Assembly (NCBI RefSeq): GCF_026914265.1
Contig: NC_069133.1
Location: 43,858,417 to 43,922,416 of the forward strand
Origin: Mya arenaria
Lineage: Eukaryota > Mollusca > Bivalvia > Myida > Myidae
Length of the DNA: 64,000 nt
Reading direction: 5' to 3'
The notes below the pieces were generated by a model. It was not told the DNA's origin. It saw nothing but the letters and a program-made list of their open reading frames with translations, and searched no databases. Of this stretch, positions 45,994-57,200 are shown piece after piece. How positions within the stretch are numbered: position 1 is the first letter of the stretch; each line of letters begins with the position of its first letter. The position numbers and the translations under genes are program-made.

Positions 45994-48900
45994 ATGAATT
46001 TCAGCTACGGGGACAGCCCAAAGGCTTATAAGAGAGAGCTTATCCACCCAATGGCCAAATGCACGTCCGAGTATCAGGGCGCCTACCCGGAATGGCCTTG
46101 TCGACCCCGCGAGCCAAGTTTTAAACCCCCTGAAAAGAATACATTGAAGAAAACTCGGGAACAAATGGAGCGAAAAACTACTTACGGGCTTGATTTCCTG
46201 TACCATGCGGTAAGCTTAAGTAATCGTAGCCACAATCAAACGTAATCGTTTTTGAGGGATTTTCAAGGGTTGGACTCCCCTTATATGGTCTTTATGAAAA
46301 ATTACATATCTTAATCACACTCTAAAACACCGCCATTTGATTTCCTCCAGCCGGCAAAAAAAGTCTTTCCGAGAACCAAGAAGCAAAAGGGTGCAGATCA
46401 GACGCACGAGCACACGTGCATGTGTCAGTACGTGACAGACGGGGGCCGCCCGACCACCGGGATCCGCTATTGCCCAACCCCTGAGCTGCGCGTGGACAAC
46501 GCTAAGGTGATCCATCCAAACAATGGGGAACCTTTCGGAGGTGACACAATTTACGAGGTGAGACTTTAGTTAACTTGAGGCCAACTCAGAGAATACATGT
46601 TTGCAGTGGCCCAATCCAAGAGAACAGTTAAAATTCTAACTCCAAAACAACAACAACAACAACCGCAACCGCAACAACAACAACAAAAAAACAGCAACAA
46701 CAACACCGAGCCATTTAAGTTTTGTAAGTCGGCCGGGGTTACTACAAGAAATTCTTAAGAATGGCATAATACTTTGGCAGTTGACGCAATCTTTTTCGTT
46801 AGACTAGATGGAAGTTTGTGTTAAGGTTGCTGCTGATCCATTTGCGGAATGTTTTGCAACGGTTAGTCGAAAATCAGTAATAAACCTTACCTTAAATAAA
46901 ATTGGGCTACTGTTTGCAATTAGTCCGCCACCTAAATTGTTCAATTAATTTTACAATTTCTTTAGAAAAATTATATTCTTCTTTGAGGTATGTCAGGTAT
47001 TGTAAGAGTTGGGTTGGGGTAACGGTTAGGCTAAAGGCTTAACAATAGTGGCGGACCAATAGTTGAATGGGCATCAACGCAACCAAAATAGTTCGTTCAC
47101 ATTTTCGGAACATTTAAAAGTGTTTTACACCACACATATATTAAAAATCATATCTATGACTGAATATTTTTTCGCGACAGGATTCCTACCCGCCATACAC
47201 AGCGTCGGTGATGCAGACTTGCCGACAGCCACCCATCAAGGCCAAAGACAATATCGAGAGTTCCACCAACGCCGCAAACACTGCCAAGAACAAGTCCACC
47301 GCGCAGGTTTCGTAGACAGAGACTTCTATATTTAGACTGCTGAAATTTGTTCAGCTTTATTTCGATCATTTTAAGCTAACTTTTCGAATCACTGTTCACT
47401 AAACTGATATTAAAACTAATGAAAGTATTCTTTTAATGTAAAATATAGGTATTGATGATCTAGTTAACACTGCCCAGCTGTTGGTACGGTATACTTCATA
47501 GAGGCATCCATCGGTACTAGGTTGTGAATATTACACCAATCATATCCATGGCTGTATCTTTACACCGACAGGATTCATACCAGCCATACACATCGGCGGT
47601 GATGCAGTCTTGCCGACAGTCGCCCATGATGGCCAAAGGCAACATTGAAAAGTCCACCGACGCCGCCAACACTGCCAAGAACAAGTCCACCGCGCAAGTA
47701 ATGCACTCAACGCGTCCTATATCTTTTTAGACTACTGAAATTTGTTTGGCATGATTTCAATCAAGTTGAGATAAGCTTTTCTGACCACTGAAAAAACATT
47801 TTACTTACCTAAGCACGTAAGATATAGGTTTTGACCATTTAATTATTGGATCTACTTTTCTCCCACCTCAGATAAGTAGATACAATAATTTAACCATGCT
47901 AGAAATTCTTATCTTGCCCACGGGCGAAGATAAAATGCCCGTATGGAACTTCTTTTAATGGTCACCACATTGTCATTACCTTCCTTGTTGAAGACTGTCG
48001 TCTGTAACGCATCATGGAAACCTTGTCTTGTGGCAATATTTAGAACGCTAGTTAATTATTTCTCGCTTCAAATGTCACCAGAAAACAGTTTTCACGCAAC
48101 TTTCAAGAAATAATGTTTCACTCTTCTTAGAACTATTTAAAGACCGATCAGACCATTTACATACTCTAAATCACTGCGCGAATATCCATGACAACCACGA
48201 ATTATCGCATATCCGTACGCAATTATTTTCACTAAGCACAAAAGAGTTCCAGCAAAAATATACATTTTTACTTAATTTTGTTTAACTGAGGTGGGAGAAA
48301 AAGCATCTACCATAGCCGCTCGTGTAAGACAGGTTCATCCCGAACCTCGCGCAGAGTGTTTTGCGGAAACTCGGTAAACCTCGTTTCCGCAAACACCCTA
48401 AGCTCGGGTCGGGATGAACCTATCTTACACTCTCGGCCATGGAAGATACTTATATTCTTGCATACCGGACGTGTGTTTCCGGTCATGTGACCAGTGCTGG
48501 AAAAAAAAAAACCCGTCTTACATACCCCATGTAAGATGTGTCACGCTCAACAACGCGCAACTTCTTATTTCATTTATTGTATGGTTTATGAAAAATATAT
48601 TATGCCATTTCAATAAAGCGCAATCAAATATATATGTTTGCAAGACTTTCAATTAAAATTGAAAATAATTAATCGTAAAAACGCTATGTTTAGTTATTTA
48701 AAATTACTGCGCTCTATGACGTCAGTAAACAACGTCGCACGAGCTTTTTGGTGTAATTGTACAAAGGCTCGTTTTCTACGTCATTTTTTTCCGCAAATTG
48801 ATAAATTTAGATATGCAAGAAAAATATCAATCATGTGTTTTCGGTACGGATAAAATCCGACCCTCGGGCACGCTGCGTGGCCGGTAATTAGGCAAGCCTC

Positions 48901-51900
48901 GTTACCGGCTTACGCACGTGCCCGAGGGTCGGATTTTATCCGTACCGAAAACACATGATAAATACTTATATCAATACGTTACGAAAATTGTATAACAATC
49001 TCAGTAGTGCTCCAACATACTTTAAGAGCCGATTGTTTAGAACTTTGTTACTGTTAACAACGTGATTGACGACATTGTTGTTAACTTTTAAACGTGAAAT
49101 AGTTGATGATATGTTCATATACTTGACAAAATCCAAGATCAGCTGAAACAGTTGTCCAAAACAGTATTAGAAATACTGTAGACCACAAGCGTATCCATTA
49201 AAGTACCACAGCAGTAGCGATTTGAAAGTTAACAACGATGACATAAGCAAGGTTTTTACCTTTAACAAATTCGGCACAATCGGCCCTGGATGATAAAGTT
49301 CAAACTGTAAACCTTGTGAATTTCACCTAATCCGCCATTCTGCTTCACAGAGCGACTTTGTGGCGTACGAGAATGTGGAGCGGCCGGGACTGATCATTCC
49401 CCTGGAGAATACGATCCGCCCTACCGACCCGCTACAGGACCGCACGGAATACAGGGACTTCTTTACAAACCAGATGAAGGATCCTAACATGTGTATGTTT
49501 CCAGTCATCCCTCATTGAAAGTTTTAGTATTGCGGTTCTTTGATGTATTGCGTAAATGTCTGGACACAAGTAGTATACATTCTCATTCATCAGAGGTGCA
49601 ATCGTGATAAATCAGTGTTACGCATAGCATCATCACTCTGGTGAACGATACTGGTGGTATAAGACTGTTGAAAAAAGATCAGATTGCAGTTTCCATATTT
49701 ACATTTAAAAGAATGATGTTCTATGTAGAAAAAACTCATTCAATGGTCAATCTGTGAGAGTGCAGTTTTAAGGCCTTATAAATTCATGTGTCCAATCTGA
49801 TGAAAAAAGCAGGCTTTATGGACAGTTTAAAGACAGAATTTGAAATTTAAAAGCAATCGTTAAAAAATAGGTATTGTATGCAAGGGTCGAACATCGCAAA
49901 GCGTACGAACGACAGCATTCATTCGTTTAGAATAAGCGTTCTTTCTCGACTTCCAATTTGGTTGTTTTTAATGGAAACATATAAAAATGAAGAATACTTA
50001 TAATCTTGGAGATATACCCTTTTATTTATGAAATAATTAATTGCTATTTTGAGCCATCAAGGCATCGGCTCATATTTCTGTTACGAATCATCTTCATTTA
50101 TTGACAACGTTGACTAAAATGAAGTACAACTCAGTGAAAAATCAGTATACATTGAAATAAATACATTGAACAAGTGATTTCCACGATATAACATTTATCA
50201 TGCAATTTTAAAAACTACAGAAGTTGCAAGAAAAGAACATCAACCATGTCGATCATGTGTAATAATTATCCAGTTGTCCTGAGCCTTTGACGCTACTTCT
50301 TACCTTTCTTACTTTCCTTTGTTTATATTCAATTGCCGCCTTGTTGTGCGCGACTCATCTTGTACGTCGGGGAGTTTAAACGTTATCCCAGCACTGGCCA
50401 CACGGCAGAAACACTTGTCCGCAGGTTGTAGGCAAAAGTGATCTAATACTGCAACAAAACATATCCCACAATGGTCATTGCACGGGTTGTAAAATGGATT
50501 AACTTTGATGTCTATGACGTCATTTATTTAAATGAACCTTTATCAGCAATTGGAGTTAGTAAGATATAACATTATATCGTAAGGTGTAAATGCATACATG
50601 TATGTTTAATTCTGTTTAGGCAAAACTACCACGGGTACGCGTCCAGATTCCAAGTTTAACGATATCTCCACCGTACAAGCTGATTACACCTCCCCAAAGG
50701 GTTTTGAGCGGCCTAAAGCCTGCTACCCGCCGCAATCCGACCACTTCAGCGAGACGACGGCCAAGTTTGATGGTGCTACAACGTTCAGTAGCGCCTACAA
50801 GAAGTGGCCTGTCAATCCATATCAGCTGCCCATTTGGGCAAAGAAACCCACATACAAGAAGCCCGACGGGACAATGATCAATAAAAGCCTGTATATGGTG
50901 AGTATATAATTATACAGATAAGAAACTTAAATTTTAATAGCTGTTTTGTTAACACGCCTGTGAATTGCTTTCAATATGGTATGTGGTGGCAATTCTTCGG
51001 CGATGGAGTGGTACTGTTTTGTTAAACATTGTTTATTTTTTATCCGAAATATAATTCGACTATAAGAATTTACCGAGTAATCAATCGCCAGAGCATGAAA
51101 ACAGTGGGCTTCTGAACAAACCAAAACCGACGTGTTTTTGAGTCAAATGGTGTCCGTTTCAACGCATGCATAATAAATTAAATGGATATTCAGTTTGTTT
51201 AATGATAATAACCCATGTATCTATTGCACATCATACAAATGCGTCTGTGAATCTTACATCGATTCTGTATCCATCAGCACGACTTCCGGGACCCCGTGGT
51301 GATCGGGCAACAACACCCTGTGAAGCCACAACACAACAGCCAGAACATTATCATCGTTAATGAGGCCGATCAGTTAATCCGGCAGTCCACGTACAATCAA
51401 GACTTCCGGGTATGGCAAGACGTTAGTCCACGCGAGTCGTACCGTATCATCGAGGTGTACCAGCCGCCGAAAGAGAAAATGGTCTGCGAGACAAACCATC
51501 GCTCCCACTTTACAGGCTAGTATGATTTGTTCAAAATGTTCAACCCCAAATGAACCGTGTTATTTCAGTCCAATTAAATGTACTCGCTTATGTGTTTGGA
51601 CCAAAACTTATAGTTCGCGATAATGCGCCTGAAAACACTTATTTTATCATTTGTTTTACTTTATGTTATCGAAATTGCAAAAAGAATCACAACAATAGTA
51701 TAATAAGTATATATTCAAATTGTGGTCTTCAGAGACGATATTTGAGCAAATATCAATAGTTGATGAAGGGTTCGAGGCTTTAAACCTTGGGTATAACCCC
51801 CCAGTAAATTTACATTTTACTGACCGTTCCAAGGCGGTACCTAACAATTCTTGATAAACATACCTAGTTTTTTATATATATATATATAGTATGTATGCAC

Positions 51901-52710
51901 TGTGCTGTTTGTGGAGTTTTGTGCAGTTCTTCTATGTTTTTTGTTTGTGATTTTATGTTCTATGTCTTTGGCGTTTACCCAGTGCGATTAAAACGGGTTT
52001 ATGTTTAAACTCTTTGTTACTGAGCTTGTTTCTGCAGCTTTTTGCATACATATTTTAACACTCTTAATGATTTGCCACACTTTATTTAGTCACACAAAAC
52101 GTGCTTTTTACAAAAAGATGAGCGAGTCCCTTGAACATCATTGTGATGTCGGAGACTCAATGAAATACATGTACAGTTTCATTTGAAGCAGTTAGAATAC
52201 GAAATTCTATTAAAAATACATCGCCGTATAAGATGTATTCTCAATATTACAAATACTAACACGACACTTGCCCAGGAATGAGGATTATTTTTCTACATTA
52301 TAGGACACAAAGCAAGTAAAATGAAACCATGTCGTCATACGTCAGAACATCGGATGTTGCACCAAGACCAAAAAATGTTATTTGCAACAACCTATGCGGA
52401 TAATTTTAGAGATCCCCGGCCGAAGAGTACGCCATCCAAAACTGCCACAAATTATCCCGCAAATCTTCAACGTTCAAAGTCCGCCCAACCTCCGGCGGTA
52501 CCCTTTATGCCGGAAAATATAACATTCTACTCTGGTGGCAACATTCCAACCCCTGACCTCAACGCTATGCCACAGCAGACGACAAATTCCTCGACTTCCG
52601 GTTCAATTTCCGGTAAGGCAGAAATCAATTCCGCACGGAAATCGACGTCATCATCAAGAGAAGTAAACATCTTGAAATTGGATAGGGATTTGGTAGCTTC
52701 AGAAGAATAG
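45994..52710 (+). CDS. SAXO-like ciliary microtubule-associated protein, 8 exons
   Basis: Exons 45994-46209, 46351-46557, 47181-47306, 47572-47697, 49351-49492, 50620-50897, 51278-51515 and 52304-52710; 1740 nt, 579 residues plus TAG. The protein is low-complexity, rich in Lys, Pro and Thr, with no transmembrane segment or enzyme motif. Recurrent short motifs such as RKTTYGLDF, KFDGATTFSSAYKKWP, QSTYNQDFRVW and ATTYADNFRDPRPKS resemble the Mn-type repeats with which SAXO/FAM154 proteins bind microtubules along axonemes (family knowledge). Exons 3 and 4 are tandem duplicates. The junction 51515/52304 needs a GC donor. The exact orthologue is not certain; another sperm or ciliary microtubule-inner protein with similar repeats is possible. 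The start ATG follows AACGTATC and opens the first long frame after the promoter region. Confidence 0.75.
46640..46705. repeat. (CAA)n microsatellite
   Basis: An imperfect CAACAA run with one CAACCGCAACCGCAA interruption, in the second intron of the SAXO-like gene. Confidence 0.9.
47181..47306 (+). CDS. SAXO-like exon 3 (duplicated exon, copy 1)
   Basis: A 126-bp phase 0-0 exon encoding 42 residues, from DSYPPYTASVMQTCRQPP to NTAKNKSTAQ. Acceptor GCGACAG; the donor GTTTCG is weak. It is paralogous to the next exon. Confidence 0.85.
47572..47697 (+). CDS. SAXO-like exon 4 (duplicated exon, copy 2)
   Basis: A 126-bp phase 0-0 exon encoding DSYQPYTSAVMQSCRQSP to NTAKNKSTAQ. 32 of 42 residues match exon 3 by my count. 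Acceptor ACCGACAG, donor GTAATG. Because both exons are symmetric in phase, either or both could be included without a frameshift. Confidence 0.85.
47855..48310. repeat. TTTCTCCCACCTCAG inverted-repeat element
   Basis: TTTCTCCCACCTCAGATAAG at the left faces CTGAGGTGGGAGAAA at the right, about 430 bp apart. It lies in the fourth intron of the SAXO-like gene. Confidence 0.7.
48318..48442. repeat. Long GC-rich hairpin
   Basis: GTGTAAGACAGGTTCATCCC faces GGGATGAACCTATCTTACAC. Inside are a further match of GTTTTGCGGAAAC and CGTTTCCGCAAAC around a short loop (TCGGTAAACCT). Confidence 0.85.
48826..48960. repeat. Near-perfect palindrome with about 40-bp arms
   Basis: The arm ATCATGTGTTTTCGGTACGG, continuing through ATAAAATCCGACCCTCGGGC, is matched exactly by the reverse complement ending CCGTACCGAAAACACATGAT. 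The centre contains GCCGGTAATTAGG and CCTCGTTACCGGC, which also pair in part. A diverged copy lies at 56090-56205. Confidence 0.85.
49020..49285. repeat. GTTAACAACGTTG palindromic MITE, copy 2
   Basis: Left GAGCCGATTGTTTAGAACTT, right CGGCACAATCGGCCCTGG, with GTTAACAACG blocks inside. It ends about 65 bp before the acceptor of SAXO-like exon 5. Confidence 0.75.
49570..49775. repeat. CATTCATCAGAGG repeat plus MITE-A fragment
   Basis: CATTCTCATTCATCAGAGGT and ACTCTGGTGAACGA also occur at 28582-28670 ahead of the last NWD1-like exon. A right-end fragment of MITE A (TCAATCTGTGAGAGTGCAG) follows. Confidence 0.6.
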
Positions 52711-52810
52711 TTTTATAAACAAGAGAAGTAAATTTGGTAGCTTCAGAAGAATAGTTTTATAAACAAGAGAAGTAAATTTGGTAGCTTCAGAAGAATATTT
52801 TTATAAACAA
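52304..52810 (+). CDS. Last SAXO-like exon and 44-bp repeats over the stop codon
   Basis: The exon begins in phase 1 with GHKASKMKPC, completing the FTG of exon 7, and ends KLDRDLVASEE then TAG at 52708-52710. The sequence TTTGGTAGCTTCAGAAGAAT, which encodes these last residues, recurs at a 44-bp period (about 52689, 52733 and 52777). Two extra copies of the C-terminal coding end therefore sit in the 3' untranslated region. Confidence 0.85.
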
Positions 52811-52918
52811 ACAATTCAGATCATTATTTTATTTTTTGATAGCATTTTATAACATTTTACACATACCTTTTACACCAAAACAAATTATTTTGTATACTAT
52901 AATTTTATAAGATGAAAT

Positions 52919-52924
52919 AATAAA
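52919..52924 (+). other. Possible polyadenylation signal of the SAXO-like gene
   Basis: AATAAA, 209 bp after the stop codon. Sequence match only. Confidence 0.4.
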
Positions 52925-53102
52925 AGGAAGTAAACTATCTTTTGAACATTTTCATTATATTGCGGCTTCTTGAATCTCACTGAGTTCTGGCGCATGCGCC
53001 CCATTCCCCTCCCCACCGACCAATGAAATTTTATGCTTTCTTAACACAATGAGCATTTCTCACAAATGGCATATCATCCATAAATAGGATGAACATTTAA
53101 TG

Positions 53103-53467
53103 TTAAAGCTGCACTCTCGCAGATTGAACGTTTTGACAACTTTTTTTTATTTTTTGTCTTGGAACAAGCCAATTTTTGGGAAAATCTATAGAAACCAGTT
53201 ATATAAGACTGCTGACAAAAAATCAGACCGCAGATTTTTATATTTAAGTTCAAAAATTGATGTTTTATGCATTTTTTTTAAACCGTTAGTAACGGTTTAA
53301 GCCATAAAACATTAATTTTCTAACGGAAATATGAAAATCTATGATCTGATTTTTTGTCAGCAGTCTTTAATCACTGGTTTGCAAATATTTACGCAAAAAT
53401 TGGCTCATTCCAAGACAAAAAATGAAAAAGTTGTAAAAACGGTAAATCTGTGAGAGTGCAACTTTAA
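53103..53467. repeat. MITE family A, full copy
   Basis: Left end TTAAAGCTGCACTCTCGCAG; right end GTGAGAGTGCAACTTTAA. About 365 bp, with inverted internal halves containing TGCTGACAAAAAATCAGA and TCTGATTTTTTGTCAGCAG. It lies between two convergent gene ends (52711-54248). Confidence 0.85.
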
Positions 53468-54248
53468 CTTCATCAATGTTAACAGTCAAGTATTACTACT
53501 CAGCAGGTTTCATGGACACACTTGTGATCTGCAGAACTTAAATTCTTACAAAATTTTAAAACAACTGGTTCAGCTGTGCTTGATTTACATGAGCACAACG
53601 TAAAATATATCGCCTTTCAAAGTTAATGACGATATCGTAACTTTAACAAGGTTCTGAAGCAAACGCCATTATTCTTATTTATCAGAAGACTAAGTTCAAG
53701 TAGTGTTGTTTTTATTTAAAATCATAAATGTACAAATATAATTTGATTTAAATCTATATACAACAAAGATATGTCAAGATTAGTATCTTAGACAAAGCTA
53801 ATTGCAGTAAGTTAAAAATAATATCTAAATGTATTGCAAAATCAAATTGATACAATAAAATCACCTTTAAGCGTTTTATATCCAAATGAATTTGACGCAA
53901 GGTGTAAAATAAGATTATGTACAAAACAGATGGTTTTTATAAGGAGTGCATGATCCTCCTGGCTTGCGCTTGTATGATCATGTTATGTTCATTAAAATCT
54001 TTCTTAAATTAAGAAAATGTTTAAGAAAGCAAACATTCAGAACAAGTTTGACAAGAGACACTATCAAATTCCAGTAAACATGAGGATTGCGGAGACATCA
54101 CCAACTCTCCTAACTAAAACAAGACTATCACAGCTTTTAGATCAACTGGTAATTTCCCAGACTGATCAAATCAAGATAAACTCACTGTAACTCATAAAAT
54201 CCACAAAGTTCCCAAGTTATACAAACACTTTAGAAGTCTTGTTATAGG
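53468..54248. other. Convergent intergenic tail region
   Basis: A fragment of the GTTAACAAC MITE family lies near 53540-53670. The rest is AT-rich and probably includes the THG1L 3' untranslated region. No exon or RNA gene is seen. Confidence 0.5.
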
Positions 54249-57200
54249 CTATCTTTTTGGAGGATCTAAAATCTCTGGAAAGTCTGTCCAAAACTGTTCG
54301 CCGATCATGTCTATATGAAGTCTCTGTATATCTGGCCTTGACCTTTTGACTGACCTTGCACCACCTGTCATTGGCCTTGGTGACCTTGAACTGAGACCTC
54401 CACGTGCAGTGGAAGAACCTGAGGGGGTCAACTGTAACTTTAGAATGTCAAGGTCACCATTCTCCTGATCTTGCTGAAATAATACAAACATGGAAATAAC
54501 ATGAATATATAGATATATTTTTGAAGAGAGATTGAAGTTGAAATGATTAGAAGGATATCTAGAGAGGTTTATCATTTATATCTGAATGAGCAAGGTTTAT
54601 CAAACATGTTGGCTAAGACTCTTCACATGAAAAAGAGCACTGCAAAGGAACGTAAACAGTCAGCTATTTTCTCCATTCGGAACACCTCGGCCATTTTCCA
54701 TCAAAAACAACCTCTGATGTATGCCGGAAGTTGTTCATACACTTATAAATGATAGTTTAATTATTTGTAGTGTATTAACAGGAACTTTGTATAATTATGT
54801 AAGTTTAATTTGTTTGCCAGTGTAGTGTATTATTGCAAAAATAATTATGATTTTCAAGAGTAAAGTCATTAACTGCTTAATTGAAATTGCTACGCCATCT
54901 ACTTGCAGTGTTGTTAAATGTAAAGATTTCTGACATTGTAAACCAGCCCTATACATCAGAGGTTGTCTTCGATGGAGAATGGTCAAGGTGTTCCCAATGC
55001 TTTTTTCTCAATCTGACAAGGGGCATAACTCAACAATTATAGTTGTCAAAGTTGGTTGTGGGATTTTCACTAGGAAAAGGGGGTCAATGGTTCAATCCCT
55101 GCTCGGAGGTTTGTCAATAATTATTACTATTTCTCACCCAGGAATAGTGATTGGATAACCAAGTTTCATGTTAGCATATTTTTAAGCCCTTGAGAGATTC
55201 ACGCTTTGACCTGTCTATCAATAGCTTCACAGATACACCATTTCACTCTTACGTAATAAAACAAAGGGGATAAAACTAGGGGTGGCTGATGTGGCCACTT
55301 CTATATGAAAGAAAGGGGTTTAGACCCAAGGTTAAAGACTTTGCACAGCATCCACGAAAATTATGTCAAGAACTCCACTCTATTCTTCTTTGAAAAACAG
55401 ACCAGCAAAAATTCTTGACGAAATACTTAAATGATAAATGAGGCAATACAAAATTTCTTACCTTGGGGGTGCGTATGATGATGGTTCCCTTCCGGTGCAG
55501 GGCACTCAGGTTGTTGTAGTTGATCTCAAATTCTTTATATAGCAGCTCATTCTTGTCGCTTGACATTGTGCCCTGGAAGTATAGAAAATAGTGTAATGTA
55601 ACCCATGCATGATGCTGAGCCCAAATTTAGGCTCTTACTTGGGCTCAAGATTCAAAAGTGCAAATCTTAATCTTATAAAAAAAATACAGTTAACTAATAG
55701 GTAAAAATTTCTGGGCCGGCTGGTATTCATAAAACATCTTAGAGTCATTTCTTAACTGAAGTCAATTTCTGGCAAATTTCAAAATCAAATTAAAAGAAAG
55801 GTATATGTGTTTCTTAACATTATTTTCTAGCACACTGGATCGGCATTTTAGGTGAATTTAGCCGTGCTGGAAAACTCCATCTGGCATCCCCCCATACCAG
55901 ATGAGTCAGTCGCGCTGTGACGTAATAATTTCAATTTCTTTTATAATACACTTCATGTAATCATAATTATGAGATTTAAATAGATGAGTTCCATTAACAT
56001 TAACTTTACAAAAATAAACTTTAAAAAAACAAAACAAAATAACCTTTAAAAGACGTGATGTCGAAGGAACTTATTGACGTATGCAGTGAATACAAATCTG
56101 ACCCTCGGGCACGCTGCGTAGCCGCTAACTTGGCAAGCCTCGTTACCTGGCAACGCAGGTGCCCTCGGGTTGGATTTTTCTATCCGGAACGGGAACACAT
56201 GACAGATATTATTAGTACGTATTTTCAATGTAATATATTTCAGTCAGTTTCAATCCTCTCCTGAAAACCTTTTTCCAACAGTTTTGTTTGACATTTGGGA
56301 TTTGTTTTGGACAGGTATAATTTTGTTAGGTGGATTTGAATGTTAATTTCACAAACTATGTAAAACAACATATCACCTTAAGCCTCTCCTGAGACTGTGC
56401 GGGCGTGAGTCCTTTCTCTTGTATCAACTTCCAGAAACAGGTGTTATATAGGTTGTTGATGTGGCCTGTAACAAAAAACAACTATTATTAAAAATAATTG
56501 GCTTTTCATTGTAAAATAGCAACCTTTTCACCAATCAGTACTAAAAGTTATGTTTGGTAATTTCTATGAATAATGAATTAAATTTGGAATCTCGGGACAT
56601 AAATATTATTAAGTCTATTTCCAAGGGCCATTATAATGAACAGTCTCAGGTCAAAGTTTAAACACTGATCCATTCGTTTTTACAAAAATATATGAATAAT
56701 TGTACTATTTCAAATAGTAATAAAATTTAGCAAATTTCCACCCAAAAACTCAACTAGAAAGAAAGTTACAATGAAATGAAGATTTGCAGATTTGCCATTT
56801 GAGTCTTAACTAAGATGCAGTTTTGCCATTTGAGATTTAATTAGATGAAGTTTTGCCATATGAGTCTGAAGTAAGATGCTGTTTTGCCATTTTAGTCTTA
56901 AGTAAGATGCAGTTTTGCCATTTGAGTCTTAAGTAAGATGCAGTTTTGCCATTTGAATCTTAAGTAAGATGCAGTTTTGCCATTTTAGTCTTAAGTAAGA
57001 TGCAGTTTTGCCATTTGAGTCTTAAGTAAGATGCAGTTTTGCCATTTGAGTCTTAAGTAAGATGCAGTTTTGCCATTTGAGTCTTAAGTAAGATGCAGTT
57101 TTGCCATTTGAGTCTTAAGTAAGATGCAGTTTTGCCATTTGAGTCTTAAGTAAGATGCAGTTTTGCCATATGAGTCTTAAGTAAGATGCAGTTTTGCCAT

